Assembly (NCBI GenBank): GCA_024233115.1
Contig: JACKQB010000003.1
Coordinates: forward strand, 248,001 to 312,000
Direction: 5' to 3'
Origin: Akkermansiaceae bacterium
GTDB lineage: Bacteria; Verrucomicrobiota; Verrucomicrobiia; Verrucomicrobiales; Akkermansiaceae
Length of the DNA: 64,000 bases
The first letter of the stretch is position 1; each line of letters opens with the position of its first letter. The position numbers were made by a program, and so were the translations under genes. Under the pieces are notes generated by a model, which had not been told where the DNA came from, made no database searches, and was given only the letters and a program-made list of their open reading frames with translations. Below, piece by piece: positions 1 to 8,188 of this stretch.

Positions 1-102
1 GCGCACGGAGGCAGCCTGGAGGCACGGAACACAAGCAGTGGCGGCGCCTTGGTCACCGGCAGGCTCCCCCAATCAGGAACATCGGCACCCACCTCACCAT
101 GA
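1..102 (+). CDS. Sensor histidine kinase, C-terminal end only
   Basis: Reading frame 1 is open from the window edge to a TGA at 100-102. It encodes about 33 residues with the pattern HGGSLEARN-x5-GGALVTGRLP, which is the G2-box end of a HATPase_c domain, where a Gly-Gly and a hydrophobic strand close the ATP lid. The stop codon overlaps the start codon of the next gene (ATGA at 99-102), the usual arrangement of a translationally coupled kinase/regulator pair. The rest of the kinase lies upstream of the window, so its sensor domain cannot be judged. Confidence 0.8.
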   Translation, partial: AHGGSLEARNTSSGGALVTGRLPQSGTSAPTSP

Positions 103-1421
103 AGCAAAAAACCTTGTTGATCATCGAAGACAACCGCTCGCTGAGTATCGCCATCTCAGCTCTGGCAGAGCGCTGCAAGCTGCGGCCCACCACCGCCCCC
201 ACCCTGGCCAGGGCACGCCAGGCAATCAACGAACAACACGCGTCAACCAACCAACCCTTCGATTTCATCCTCCTCGACATCGGGCTCCCCGACGGCCATG
301 GACTCGATTTGCTGAAACAAAAGATCATCCCGCCACAAACACACACAGCCATCATTAGTGCGCATGGGGATCTCGAAAATGCCATCGCTGCGCGTAAACT
401 TGGAGCCACCCATTTTTTCAACAAACCCATCGACTTTGACTCCCTGGAAGCGTTCCTCACCGAATACAGTCAGGAGCCTCCCACCGCGGAGACATCCGGG
501 CAATATCCATCCAACAGAGGGAATGCGCCCCTGAGTCCACCGCTGATTGGCGCCTCGGACAATATGCTCAAAGTCTTCCAACGCATTGCCCAGGCCTGCA
601 CGAACTCGGACCCGGTTGTCATCCGTGGCGAGGCCGGCACCGGCAAAAGCCACGTCGCCCAACTGATCCAAGCCCATACCACCCCTCGTAAAAGCGCCCT
701 ATTCATCGCCACACCACAGACGAAACCCGAGGAAATCACAACCCACCTGATCCAAAACCCCAGGTCCACCCTGCTGATCAAGAACCTGGCACGTTTGCCT
801 GTCGCCAGCCAACAGCAGCTCCTGATCACGCTCGACAATTTGCAAGGGCAGGCACCACGGCTTCTTGTCACGGTCGACGACGATGGCCTCTATCAACACT
901 CCCTCAGCAACCGCATCCTCCCGGACCTCTACTACCGCCTGCAAGTCCTCGAAATCCACCTGCCTCCGTTGCGAAACCGGCCGGGGGATATCCCCGCCCT
1001 GACATCCTACTTCCTCGGGGAGCTCGATACCAGCCGGACACGCGAGCTATCGGCGGAACTCATCGCAACGCTGCAAAAGTACCCCTGGCCGGGGAACCTG
1101 CGCGAACTGCGCAACCTGGTAAGCTACCTCGTTCACACCCACACGGAGTCCAGAATACTCCAACCCCACCACCTACCGCCCCATTTCTTCGACCAGCAAC
1201 AGCGGCAGCCCACAGACCCGTTAACAACCCACCTGATGAGCTGGGTATCCCAGAAACTGGATTCCCCCGAACATCCGCCCAGCTACAAGGAACTGCACGG
1301 GGAACTCGAAGGACGTCTCTTACATATTCTCATGGAACGCTTTGACCATAAACAGTCCCGACTCGCTAACAGCCTCAACATGAATCGATCAACACTCAGG
1401 AAAAAGCTGGGTGAGCTGTAA
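99..1421 (+). CDS. NtrC-family response regulator with degenerate AAA+ core
   Basis: 440 residues: a receiver domain (1-120; acidic pocket E10/D11, phosphoacceptor D60 in LLDIGLPDGHG, S87, K109), a sigma-54-activator-type AAA+ domain (about 148-370) and a Fis-like helix-turn-helix at the end (about 400-440). Walker A is intact (GEAGTGKS, 177-184) and the arginine region YYRL/LRNRPGDIP is present. The GAFTGA loop that contacts sigma-54 is absent. The Walker B position reads STLLIKN (223-229), with K-N in place of the expected D-E. The Walker A to Walker B spacing is about 45 residues, shorter than usual. It should therefore bind DNA and respond to phosphorylation, but classical sigma-54 remodelling is doubtful (inference). 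Its kinase partner overlaps it by 4 bases. Confidence 0.85.
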   Translation: MKQKTLLIIEDNRSLSIAISALAERCKLRPTTAPTLARARQAINEQHASTNQPFDFILLDIGLPDGHGLDLLKQKIIPPQTHTAIISAHGDLENAIAARKLGATHFFNKPIDFDSLEAFLTEYSQEPPTAETSGQYPSNRGNAPLSPPLIGASDNMLKVFQRIAQACTNSDPVVIRGEAGTGKSHVAQLIQAHTTPRKSALFIATPQTKPEEITTHLIQNPRSTLLIKNLARLPVASQQQLLITLDNLQGQAPRLLVTVDDDGLYQHSLSNRILPDLYYRLQVLEIHLPPLRNRPGDIPALTSYFLGELDTSRTRELSAELIATLQKYPWPGNLRELRNLVSYLVHTHTESRILQPHHLPPHFFDQQQRQPTDPLTTHLMSWVSQKLDSPEHPPSYKELHGELEGRLLHILMERFDHKQSRLANSLNMNRSTLRKKLGEL

Positions 1422-1642
1422 AAACAACCAGCCCCCTCCCATGCCATGGCCCACAGTGAGCCAGAGGTCACCGGCTGCGCCAACCCTGATGGCATCGGTA
1501 TGGTCCACGCTGTCCGGAGTTGGATCGCCGACTTTAGCTACGACTTTGAAAGCCAGGGTGTCACAGTGGGGTGGCCGGATCGATCAATAGCCAACGTCGA
1601 CGGACCTGCGGCCATACACCCCCTTTCAAAAACCAAGCTTTC

Positions 1643-1945
1643 CTAACCTTGCAGGTTTCGTAACAAATCGTAAGGGTAGATACCGGAACTATGCCCATCT
1701 GCCCACGCAATTTGCAGGGCATAACCACCGACCTTGTGCATACGCAGGGCCTTGAAGCTTTTCTCGGTGTGGATGACCTTGGGTTTCAGCACCCGCCCCA
1801 TGGCATCGGGCTCACCCTGGCAGACGGCGCAGGGGCACGACTGGCGTAGCTTCTTGAGGCTGATGAAGTTTTCCTGGCCATCACTCCAAGCAAGGGCAAG
1901 TTCATCGCCGATGACGACATTTTGAAGAAGGGTGAGAGCTGACAT
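1643..1945 (-). CDS. DUF971 domain protein
   Basis: A 100-residue protein made almost entirely of a DUF971 domain, the fold also seen at the N terminus of gamma-butyrobetaine hydroxylase. Visible marks are the early tryptophan strand, the Cys pair in LRQSCPCAVC followed by QGE, and the C-terminal half with MHKVGGYALQIAWADGHSSGIYPYD split over two strands. The family is often linked to iron-sulfur cluster handling, but no activity can be read from this sequence. It is transcribed in the same direction as the YggS-like gene 59 bases upstream, so the two may share a transcript. The 221 bases between it and the regulator gene at 99-1421 hold nothing recognisable. Confidence 0.85.
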   Translation of the reverse strand: MSALTLLQNVVIGDELALAWSDGQENFISLKKLRQSCPCAVCQGEPDAMGRVLKPKVIHTEKSFKALRMHKVGGYALQIAWADGHSSGIYPYDLLRNLQG

Positions 1946-2004
1946 GTTAGTGTTAGGAAATAGGGATTAGGGCGCTCACATTCAAGCAGGGTGAATAAAG
2001 CGCT

Positions 2005-2697
2005 TCAGGCATAGGTTCTGGAGCCAAAAACCGCCGAGCCGACGCGGACGATGGTGGAACCTTCTTCGACAGCCACTTGGTAGTCACCACTCATCCCCAT
2101 GCTGAGGCCGGGAAATGATCGACCCGCTCGCGTCTCGAGTTCGTCGCGGAGTTGCCTGAGTTTGACGAACCATGGCCGGGCGTCCTCTGGAGTCGCGGCA
2201 AGGGGTGGAATACACATCAGCCCGACAATGGACAGGTTTTCGAGTCCTAACAGCCCATCAAGGTCGGAGCGCAATGTATCAACGGCGTAGCCGTTTTTGC
2301 TTTCCTCCCCTGCCAAATCCACCTGCAGATAAACGTCGGGTTTCTTGCCCAGCTCTCCTGATATGTTAGAGGTGTAACGAGCCAGTTTGAGCGAGTCGAT
2401 ACTATGGATCGTCCGGAACAGAGGAAGCGCCTTACGCACCTTATTGCGCTGTAGATGGCCGATGAGATGCCAGTGAAGTCGGTCCGGCAACAGGGGGATT
2501 TTCGCCTCGGCTTCCTGTACCTTGTTTTCACCAAAACTCGAATGTCCAGCGGCCACCACCTCGGCGACGGTCTCTGCGGGCCAGGTTTTTGAAACAACCA
2601 GCAATTCCACGGCATCCCCGGATCTCCCGGAACGCACGGCCGCTTCGTCGATGCGTTGCTTTACGCCAGCAAGGTTCGCCGCAATTCCGTCGCCCAT
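2005..2697 (-). CDS. YggS/PLPBP family pyridoxal-phosphate homeostasis protein
   Basis: 230 residues, the normal length for the YggS family of single-domain PLP-binding TIM-barrel proteins. The N-terminal part has the PLP lysine strand LLVVSKTWPAE, then the family signature GENKVQEAEAKI and WHLIGHLQRNK. The C-terminal part has GLSMGMSGDYQVAVEEGSTI and ends with VRVGSAVFGSR, the phosphate-binding region. Family members keep free pyridoxal phosphate and amino-acid/keto-acid pools balanced and have no known catalytic reaction. The gene lies in a minus-strand row after the protease gene; the 44-base gap between them would allow cotranscription. Confidence 0.93.
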   Translation of the reverse strand: MGDGIAANLAGVKQRIDEAAVRSGRSGDAVELLVVSKTWPAETVAEVVAAGHSSFGENKVQEAEAKIPLLPDRLHWHLIGHLQRNKVRKALPLFRTIHSIDSLKLARYTSNISGELGKKPDVYLQVDLAGEESKNGYAVDTLRSDLDGLLGLENLSIVGLMCIPPLAATPEDARPWFVKLRQLRDELETRAGRSFPGLSMGMSGDYQVAVEEGSTIVRVGSAVFGSRTYA

Positions 2698-2741
2698 GGT
2701 AGTTTACTGAGGTTCAGGCCGTGACACCACGGACAACTCAA

Positions 2742-4997
2742 CTAGCCGTTGTTGTTCTGGAGGGCACCGGCCATGCGGGCGCGTTCGGTGGCCTCCACGA
2801 GGTCGGCAAGAATATGAATGCTCTCACGCTTTGCAGGATCAAGGGAGCTTGGCCAATCGGGAGTATCATCCAGATCGGCAACACCGTCTTTGGCTTGGCG
2901 CATGAATTTTTCCTTGTCCTTCTCCGGGTCGATTTCCTCAAGCTTGGGCAGCTCGACATCCTCGAGGTTCAAGCGAAAGAAGCGGAAGGTTTTGCTGTCC
3001 TGCTCGGCGAGGCCACCAAAGCGTTTGCGTCGTTCCGTGTTCCGGGCATCCTTACGCTCTTCGGCCTCGGCCAACTCCTTTTTACGGGTATCCATGTTGA
3101 GGGAAATGACGTTTTCCTTGCGGCGTTCGATCATTCTCTCAGCATCTTCCGCAATGTATTTGAAGTCCTTGGACTGATTGACCCGTGCGAGGCTGTTCTC
3201 CTTGATGAAGGGGAGAAACAGATTACCACGGTTCAGTTCACGGAAACCGGGAGCACGTTTGATGTTGTCATGTGCGAGGGCGTGATCGAGGTATTTTTCA
3301 CCCACCTCGTAGGCATCATACAACGAGGGCAGGACGATGTCAGACTCAACGCCTTTTAACTGGGTCGTGCTGCCTGCAACACGATAGAACTTCTGGATCG
3401 TGGGCTTCAAGACACCTGCCCGGCGTGCATCCGCCATAAAGGGCATCATCTTGCGGATTTCCATCGGCTGCTGGACGGTGCCTTTACCAAAGGTGGATGT
3501 GTCCCCTACAATCACGGCACGATTGTAGTCCTGCAGCGCACCGGCGAGAATCTCGCTGGCCGACGCACTGGTCTTATCAATCATCACCACGATCGGCCCG
3601 TTATAAATCGGGTTGCGATGCGAGGAATCCTTGACCTCGATGCGGCCCAGATGATTCTTCACCTGCACCACAGGGCCACGGCCGGTGAAAAAGCCCGTCA
3701 TCCTGCGGACTTCCTCCAGGGAGCCTCCTCCATTACCACGGAGATCGAGGATAATACCCTCCACTTTTTCTGCCTTCAACCGGTTTAACAGCTTCTCAAT
3801 ATCAATCGAGCAGCGGGTTTTCCAGTCCTGGAAATCGGCATAAAACGACGGCAGCGTGATAAATCCGAGCCGCCGCTTACTGCCATCGGGGCGCGCCATC
3901 TCAATGATTTCAGCGCTCGCCAGTGCCTCTTTCATCTCGACGGTCCCGCGCTTGATCACAATGAACTTCACCTCCCCCGGGGCACCGTCGGCAGGTTCGA
4001 CTTTCAGCCGGACCTCGACACCTTCCTTGCCACGGATCATGTCGACCACCCGGTCCAGCTTTTCAAACATAATATCCACCATCGCCTCTTCAGTGCCGGC
4101 ATTGGTATGGTCGACACCAACGATGCGGTCGTTGAGTTTCAAGGAGCCCTCTTTATCCGCAGGCCCCCCGACCACAATCCCTGTGATCTTGGTAGCACCA
4201 TCGTCCTCGGCTTGAAGCATGGCACCGATTCCCACCAGTGAGTTTTGCATGCCCGACATAAACCTCTCCATTTCCGACATGCTGAAATAATCGGTATGCG
4301 GGTCATAGCTTTTGGCAATGGCACTGAAAAATTCATCCGCGATATCCTCTTCGGTCGCGGTGTTTATCCCCTGCAGGATACGCTTGAAGCGGAGGGAAAT
4401 CATTTCGCCCGGTGCCTTTTTATTGATCATCGGATCGGCCTTGCCTTGTTTTTCAGCAAGTTCATGGATGCTTTCGCGGCGCAGCAGCTCGCTCAGCAAA
4501 GCCTGTTCCACCTGGTCGTGCCAGATTTGTTTGGCTTCCTGTTCAGTAGCGGGCCAGTTGGCGTCCTTGCGGCTGATCATCATTTTGCGATGACTATCAA
4601 ACGTGAATGCGCCCTCATGGTTGAGCAGGTCCTGGGCGTATTTGATACGGGCATTGGCGCGGGCACGGTAGACACCGTAAATCTCGATGGCGGGTGTCAT
4701 GCATTTGCCATCCAGCAGAAGCTGGTGCAGGTTGGTGCCATATTTCTTACGGAACCCAGCCACGTCCGAGGCGAGAAAATACTGTTTGTTCCCATCAAGG
4801 GAATTGATGTAGGTATCAAAGAACCTGGCTCCCAATTTTTCATCGAAGGCATAACGCTCGTAATGGCTGTTGCGCAGCATGATCACCATCTGCTTGCCGA
4901 CCTCGTTGAAATCAGTCTTCGCTCCGACACAGGAAACAGAAGTCATGGCAACGATAAAGCCACTGGCGAGGATTTTGAGAAGGGAATGTTTCTTCAT
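2742..4997 (-). CDS. prc: Carboxy-terminal (tail-specific) processing protease, S41 family
   Basis: 751 residues from the ATG at 4997. The frame remains open 27 codons further upstream, but the chosen start gives a typical signal peptide (MKKHSLLKILASGF...), ending with SVSC, which could be a lipobox. Next come the N-terminal helical domain, a PDZ domain (about 230-330, KITGIVVGGPADKEGSLKLND) and the S41 peptidase core with GNGGGSLEE, the catalytic serine in TSASASEILAG and the lysine in STFGKGTVQQ. A long charged C-terminal region matches the DUF3340-type tail of Prc/Tsp. Prc cleaves periplasmic proteins from their C termini and trims peptidoglycan enzymes and lipoproteins. Expected location: periplasm, membrane attached. 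Confidence 0.93.
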   Translation of the reverse strand: MKKHSLLKILASGFIVAMTSVSCVGAKTDFNEVGKQMVIMLRNSHYERYAFDEKLGARFFDTYINSLDGNKQYFLASDVAGFRKKYGTNLHQLLLDGKCMTPAIEIYGVYRARANARIKYAQDLLNHEGAFTFDSHRKMMISRKDANWPATEQEAKQIWHDQVEQALLSELLRRESIHELAEKQGKADPMINKKAPGEMISLRFKRILQGINTATEEDIADEFFSAIAKSYDPHTDYFSMSEMERFMSGMQNSLVGIGAMLQAEDDGATKITGIVVGGPADKEGSLKLNDRIVGVDHTNAGTEEAMVDIMFEKLDRVVDMIRGKEGVEVRLKVEPADGAPGEVKFIVIKRGTVEMKEALASAEIIEMARPDGSKRRLGFITLPSFYADFQDWKTRCSIDIEKLLNRLKAEKVEGIILDLRGNGGGSLEEVRRMTGFFTGRGPVVQVKNHLGRIEVKDSSHRNPIYNGPIVVMIDKTSASASEILAGALQDYNRAVIVGDTSTFGKGTVQQPMEIRKMMPFMADARRAGVLKPTIQKFYRVAGSTTQLKGVESDIVLPSLYDAYEVGEKYLDHALAHDNIKRAPGFRELNRGNLFLPFIKENSLARVNQSKDFKYIAEDAERMIERRKENVISLNMDTRKKELAEAEERKDARNTERRKRFGGLAEQDSKTFRFFRLNLEDVELPKLEEIDPEKDKEKFMRQAKDGVADLDDTPDWPSSLDPAKRESIHILADLVEATERARMAGALQNNNG

Positions 4998-5197
4998 GGA
5001 TAATTGTGGTGACAGATAGATAGGATGACAGCTTGGCTGCGCGCCATTTTTTGTGTGAGCAACTTTGCAAAGAATCACCCCAATCGAGTCGTTTGTCTAT
5101 CCATTTCCCGCGATTTTTCGAGCTGATCGACACTTTATTCGCGAACTTCGAGCTACCGGGACTCGACAGGGCTGTACAACATGCTAAACCCCCCCGC

Positions 5198-5680
5198 ATG
5201 GAAAATGACATCTCCCCTGCCGAATCAACCATTACCTTTGCTTCCCGCGACGATAAAAAAGCCATTGAGGAACAACCCGTCTTCGCACCCAAATTCGACT
5301 CCGACGGCCTCATTCCGGCGCTGGCGATGGATGCCGCCACCAAGGAGCCGCTCATGCTCGCCTATATGAATGAGCAATCCTTGTTGATGACACTCGAACT
5401 CGGTGAAGCTGTTTATTATTCCCGCAGCCGACAGGAACTCTGGCACAAGGGGGCCACTTCTGGACATGTGCAGAAAATTGTCGATATCCGCACCGATTGC
5501 GACCAGGACGCACTGATCCTCTATGTCGAGCAAATCGGCGCCGGGGCCTGCCACACGGGCCGCAGCACCTGCTTTTACCGCTCAGTGGACCTCGCCAGCG
5601 GCAAAAATCCGGCAGCCTTGAAATTCACCGAGACCGACCTGACCTTCGACCCGGATGCGGTCTACGGACAGAAGTCTTGA
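5198..5680 (+). CDS. hisI: Phosphoribosyl-AMP cyclohydrolase
   Basis: 160 residues from the ATG at 5198. The frame extends 55 codons further upstream, but that part has no family similarity and overlaps the divergent protease promoter region. HisI opens the adenine ring of PR-AMP in histidine biosynthesis. Family marks are present: YYSRSRQELWHKGATSGH, the Asp cluster DCDQDALI that binds Mg, and the zinc cysteines in GAGACHTGRSTCFYR. No HisE (phosphohydrolase) domain is fused, so that step must be elsewhere. serB follows 30 bases downstream on the same strand, so the two probably form a small amino-acid biosynthesis operon. Confidence 0.93.
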   Translation: MENDISPAESTITFASRDDKKAIEEQPVFAPKFDSDGLIPALAMDAATKEPLMLAYMNEQSLLMTLELGEAVYYSRSRQELWHKGATSGHVQKIVDIRTDCDQDALILYVEQIGAGACHTGRSTCFYRSVDLASGKNPAALKFTETDLTFDPDAVYGQKS

Positions 5681-5710
5681 GGTTTATCTACTCCAATTTT
5701 CAAACTGCCC

Positions 5711-6352
5711 ATGAAACTGATCGTTTTCGACTGCGACTCGACGCTTTCCGCTATTGAGGGGATCGATGAACTGGCCCGCGTGCGGGGACCGGAGACATTT
5801 GCCGAGATCGAAGCATTAACCAATGCCGCGATGAACGGCGAGGTGGCGATCGACGAGATCTTTGCACGCCGGCTCGACATCATCCAGCCTGACTTCGCCA
5901 CCTGCAAGCAGGTCGGACAGCTCTACATCGAGCATGTCGAGCCAACGGCGATGGCGACTTTGGAAAGACTTCGCGCGGCAGGATGGGACATCGTGATCGT
6001 ATCGGGCGGCTTCACCCAGGTGATCGAACCCCTGGCAAAACACCTGGGTATTGACCGGATCGAAGCCGTCCCCCTCAAATTCAACGACGATGGCAGCTAT
6101 CAGGGCTTCGATGCTTCGGCCCCCCCGACCCGAAACGGTGGCAAACCGGAAATCATCGCCCGGCTCAAAACCGAACTATCCCCCGAACGTGTGGTGATGG
6201 TAGGCGATGGTATCTCGGACCTCGAGACCCAGGGCGAGGTCGATACCTTCATCGGTTTTGGGCGTTATGCCGCCCGCCAGCGGGTTGTCGCCGAGGCGGA
6301 TCATTTTGTCAAATCACTGGAGGCCATCCCGCCGCTGATCGAGGCTGGGTAG
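5711..6352 (+). CDS. serB: Phosphoserine phosphatase-like HAD hydrolase
   Basis: 213 residues, a compact HAD-family phosphatase. Motif I is FDCDSTLSAIEGIDELA (nucleophile and acid Asp), motif II is the serine in IVIVSGGFTQ, and motif III/IV is the VMVGDGISDLE loop. The start with DSTLS-x-IEGIDELA is the phosphoserine phosphatase pattern, giving L-serine from O-phosphoserine in the last step of serine synthesis. No ACT domain is present, as in the shorter bacterial SerB enzymes. It lies 30 bases after hisI. A broader-specificity HAD phosphatase cannot be ruled out from sequence alone. Confidence 0.87.
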   Translation: MKLIVFDCDSTLSAIEGIDELARVRGPETFAEIEALTNAAMNGEVAIDEIFARRLDIIQPDFATCKQVGQLYIEHVEPTAMATLERLRAAGWDIVIVSGGFTQVIEPLAKHLGIDRIEAVPLKFNDDGSYQGFDASAPPTRNGGKPEIIARLKTELSPERVVMVGDGISDLETQGEVDTFIGFGRYAARQRVVAEADHFVKSLEAIPPLIEAG

Positions 6353-6448
6353 CCGCCCTGGCATCTGAGGCCGACCGCTGCCCACGCAGGGGTTTCGGAC
6401 CCAAACACCCGTTGCACCCAGCCACGTTGCAGGCTGATCCTGTGATGG

Positions 6449-6620
6449 TTATTCACAGGTTATTCAGATGACTTCTGAACAAAGTCGCCCGACTTGCCCA
6501 TTATGTATCAACAGGTTACATCCACCGATCGGAAGTTATTCCGAGTTGACCAAAAAGTTATCTACAATCGATAAAAAGCGTGCCGCCCGGGGCAAGTCCC
6601 CCGATTTTGGGTTATTCACA
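6449..6620. promoter_or_regulatory. Cluster of DnaA-box-like 9-mers upstream of dnaB
   Basis: Two exact matches to the DnaA-box pattern TTATNCACA lie at 6449-6457 and 6612-6620 (both TTATTCACA). Two one-mismatch copies lie at 6460-6468 (TTATTCAGA) and 6558-6566 (TTATCTACA). All are on the plus strand in the 327-base gap before the dnaB start, next to AT-rich tracts (CAAAAAGTTATCTACAATCG). Either DnaA control of dnaB or a DnaA-binding locus such as an origin or a titration site would fit. The boxes are visible in the sequence; the function is inference. Confidence 0.5.
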
Positions 6621-6679
6621 TAATTTCCATCATACTCAGATTGACCTTTGTCGACATTCTCCTACAACTCTCACTACCC

Positions 6680-8143
6680 ATGGCAAACGACTCTCCCCCA
6701 ACCAAGAATCCAGGTTCACCCAACAAGAAAAAGGGACCTGATTTACAGAAAGCCCCGACCTCCGACCTCCAGTCGGCGGAACGCGCCCTGCCCCATGCCA
6801 TCGGGCCTGAGAAGAGTATCCTGTCGTCCATGTTCCAGGACCCCCAACAGTTTATCGGGCTGGCGATTGAAAACAAACTGACCGTGGACCATTTCTACCA
6901 GCCAGCGCACGGCGCGCTATTCAAGGTCCTGCAGGAGCTCTTCGAGGGCAACGAGCCCATCGAACTGGTATCGCTCTCCCAGACGCTGATGGACCGCAAC
7001 CTGATGGCATCCGTCGGTGGCCCGGCCGCCGTCACCGAGATCTACACCTACTCCCCCACCCACGCGCACTTCGAACACCATCTGGATATCGTCAAGGACA
7101 AGTATGTCCTCCGGTCGGTCATCAAACACTGCACCGAGGCCATCACACGCGCCTACGACGACCAGGAGGAGGTCGAGCAGCTGCTCGATAACGTCGAGTC
7201 CCAGGTGCTCGCCATCCGCGAGGGGGCGGAAAAAAACAAGGAGGAAACCATCGCCGACCACATGAAAACGGTGATCGCCAACTTCGAGGCCTTTATCCGT
7301 CGGGAAGCTGACAGCCGCGGCATCATGACCGGTTACCCGGAAATCGACAAGATGTCAAATGGGCTGAAACCTGGTGAGATGTTCATTATCGCTGCCCGCC
7401 CGTCGATGGGCAAAACCTCGTTCGCCATGAACCTGGTCGAGCATTTCTGTCTCGACCTCAAGCTTCCGGCTATGGTGTTTTCCTTGGAAATGGGGGCATT
7501 CCAGCTGGTGGAGCGCCTGCTCTACGCGCGTGCCCGCTTTGACAAATCCAAGGTGATGAAAGGCTTCGAGCCGCTCAAATCAGATTTCATCAATATCAAA
7601 CGTGCCTCAGAGGAGATCAAGAACTGCCGGCTATTTATCGATGATACTCCAGGCATCAGTATCAACGAACTCCGCGCCAAGGCACGACGGAAGAAAAAGG
7701 AGGAGGACATCAAGGTCATCGCCATCGACTACCTTCAGTTGATGCGATCCAACTCCAAACAAGCCCAGAACTCGCGCGAGCGGGAAGTGGCGGAAATTTC
7801 CGCAGGCCTCAAGGGGCTTGCGAAGGAGCTGGACATCCCTATCATCGTACTCGCCCAGCTCAACCGGGGGCCGGAATCACGTGTCGGTGCCAGCGGCGGC
7901 GGCGGCAAGCCACGTATGTCAGACCTCCGCGAATCTGGCTCGATCGAGCAGGACGCCGATATAGTGGGACTGCTCTACCGCTCTGCCTATTACGCCGACA
8001 AACAAGAGGATCGCGATGAGGAAGACGGAAAGGCCGAAATCCTCATTGCCAAAAACCGCAACGGTCCCACAGGCGGTGTCCCCCTTACTTTCCTCAAGGA
8101 GATCATGCGCTTCGAGACCAGGGCACGGGAGCGGGACGAATGA
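6680..8143 (+). CDS. dnaB: Replicative DNA helicase DnaB
   Basis: 487 residues from the ATG at 6680. The frame is open 13 codons upstream, but the lysine/proline-rich start MANDSPPTKNPG is the more natural one. The N-terminal domain (about 45-150, SAERALPHAIGPEKSILSSM) is the helical DnaB collar. The RecA-like domain carries Walker A ARPSMGKTSFA, Walker B IKVIAIDYLQLM, the DnaB family stretch LAKELDIPIIVLAQLNR and the ending RESGSIEQDADIV. The hexamer unwinds DNA at the replication fork. No intein is present, although dnaB is a common intein host. The upstream gap contains DnaA-like boxes. Confidence 0.96.
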   Translation: MANDSPPTKNPGSPNKKKGPDLQKAPTSDLQSAERALPHAIGPEKSILSSMFQDPQQFIGLAIENKLTVDHFYQPAHGALFKVLQELFEGNEPIELVSLSQTLMDRNLMASVGGPAAVTEIYTYSPTHAHFEHHLDIVKDKYVLRSVIKHCTEAITRAYDDQEEVEQLLDNVESQVLAIREGAEKNKEETIADHMKTVIANFEAFIRREADSRGIMTGYPEIDKMSNGLKPGEMFIIAARPSMGKTSFAMNLVEHFCLDLKLPAMVFSLEMGAFQLVERLLYARARFDKSKVMKGFEPLKSDFINIKRASEEIKNCRLFIDDTPGISINELRAKARRKKKEEDIKVIAIDYLQLMRSNSKQAQNSREREVAEISAGLKGLAKELDIPIIVLAQLNRGPESRVGASGGGGKPRMSDLRESGSIEQDADIVGLLYRSAYYADKQEDRDEEDGKAEILIAKNRNGPTGGVPLTFLKEIMRFETRARERDE

Positions 8144-8188
8144 TCTTGAAATACCTTGTTTCGATCGCCCGTAGTCAGGGGTGATACC

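Noticed and set aside
1446..1646. Open frame of 66 codons between the regulator and DUF971 genes
   Set aside because: No family resemblance, poor start context and composition; likely chance.
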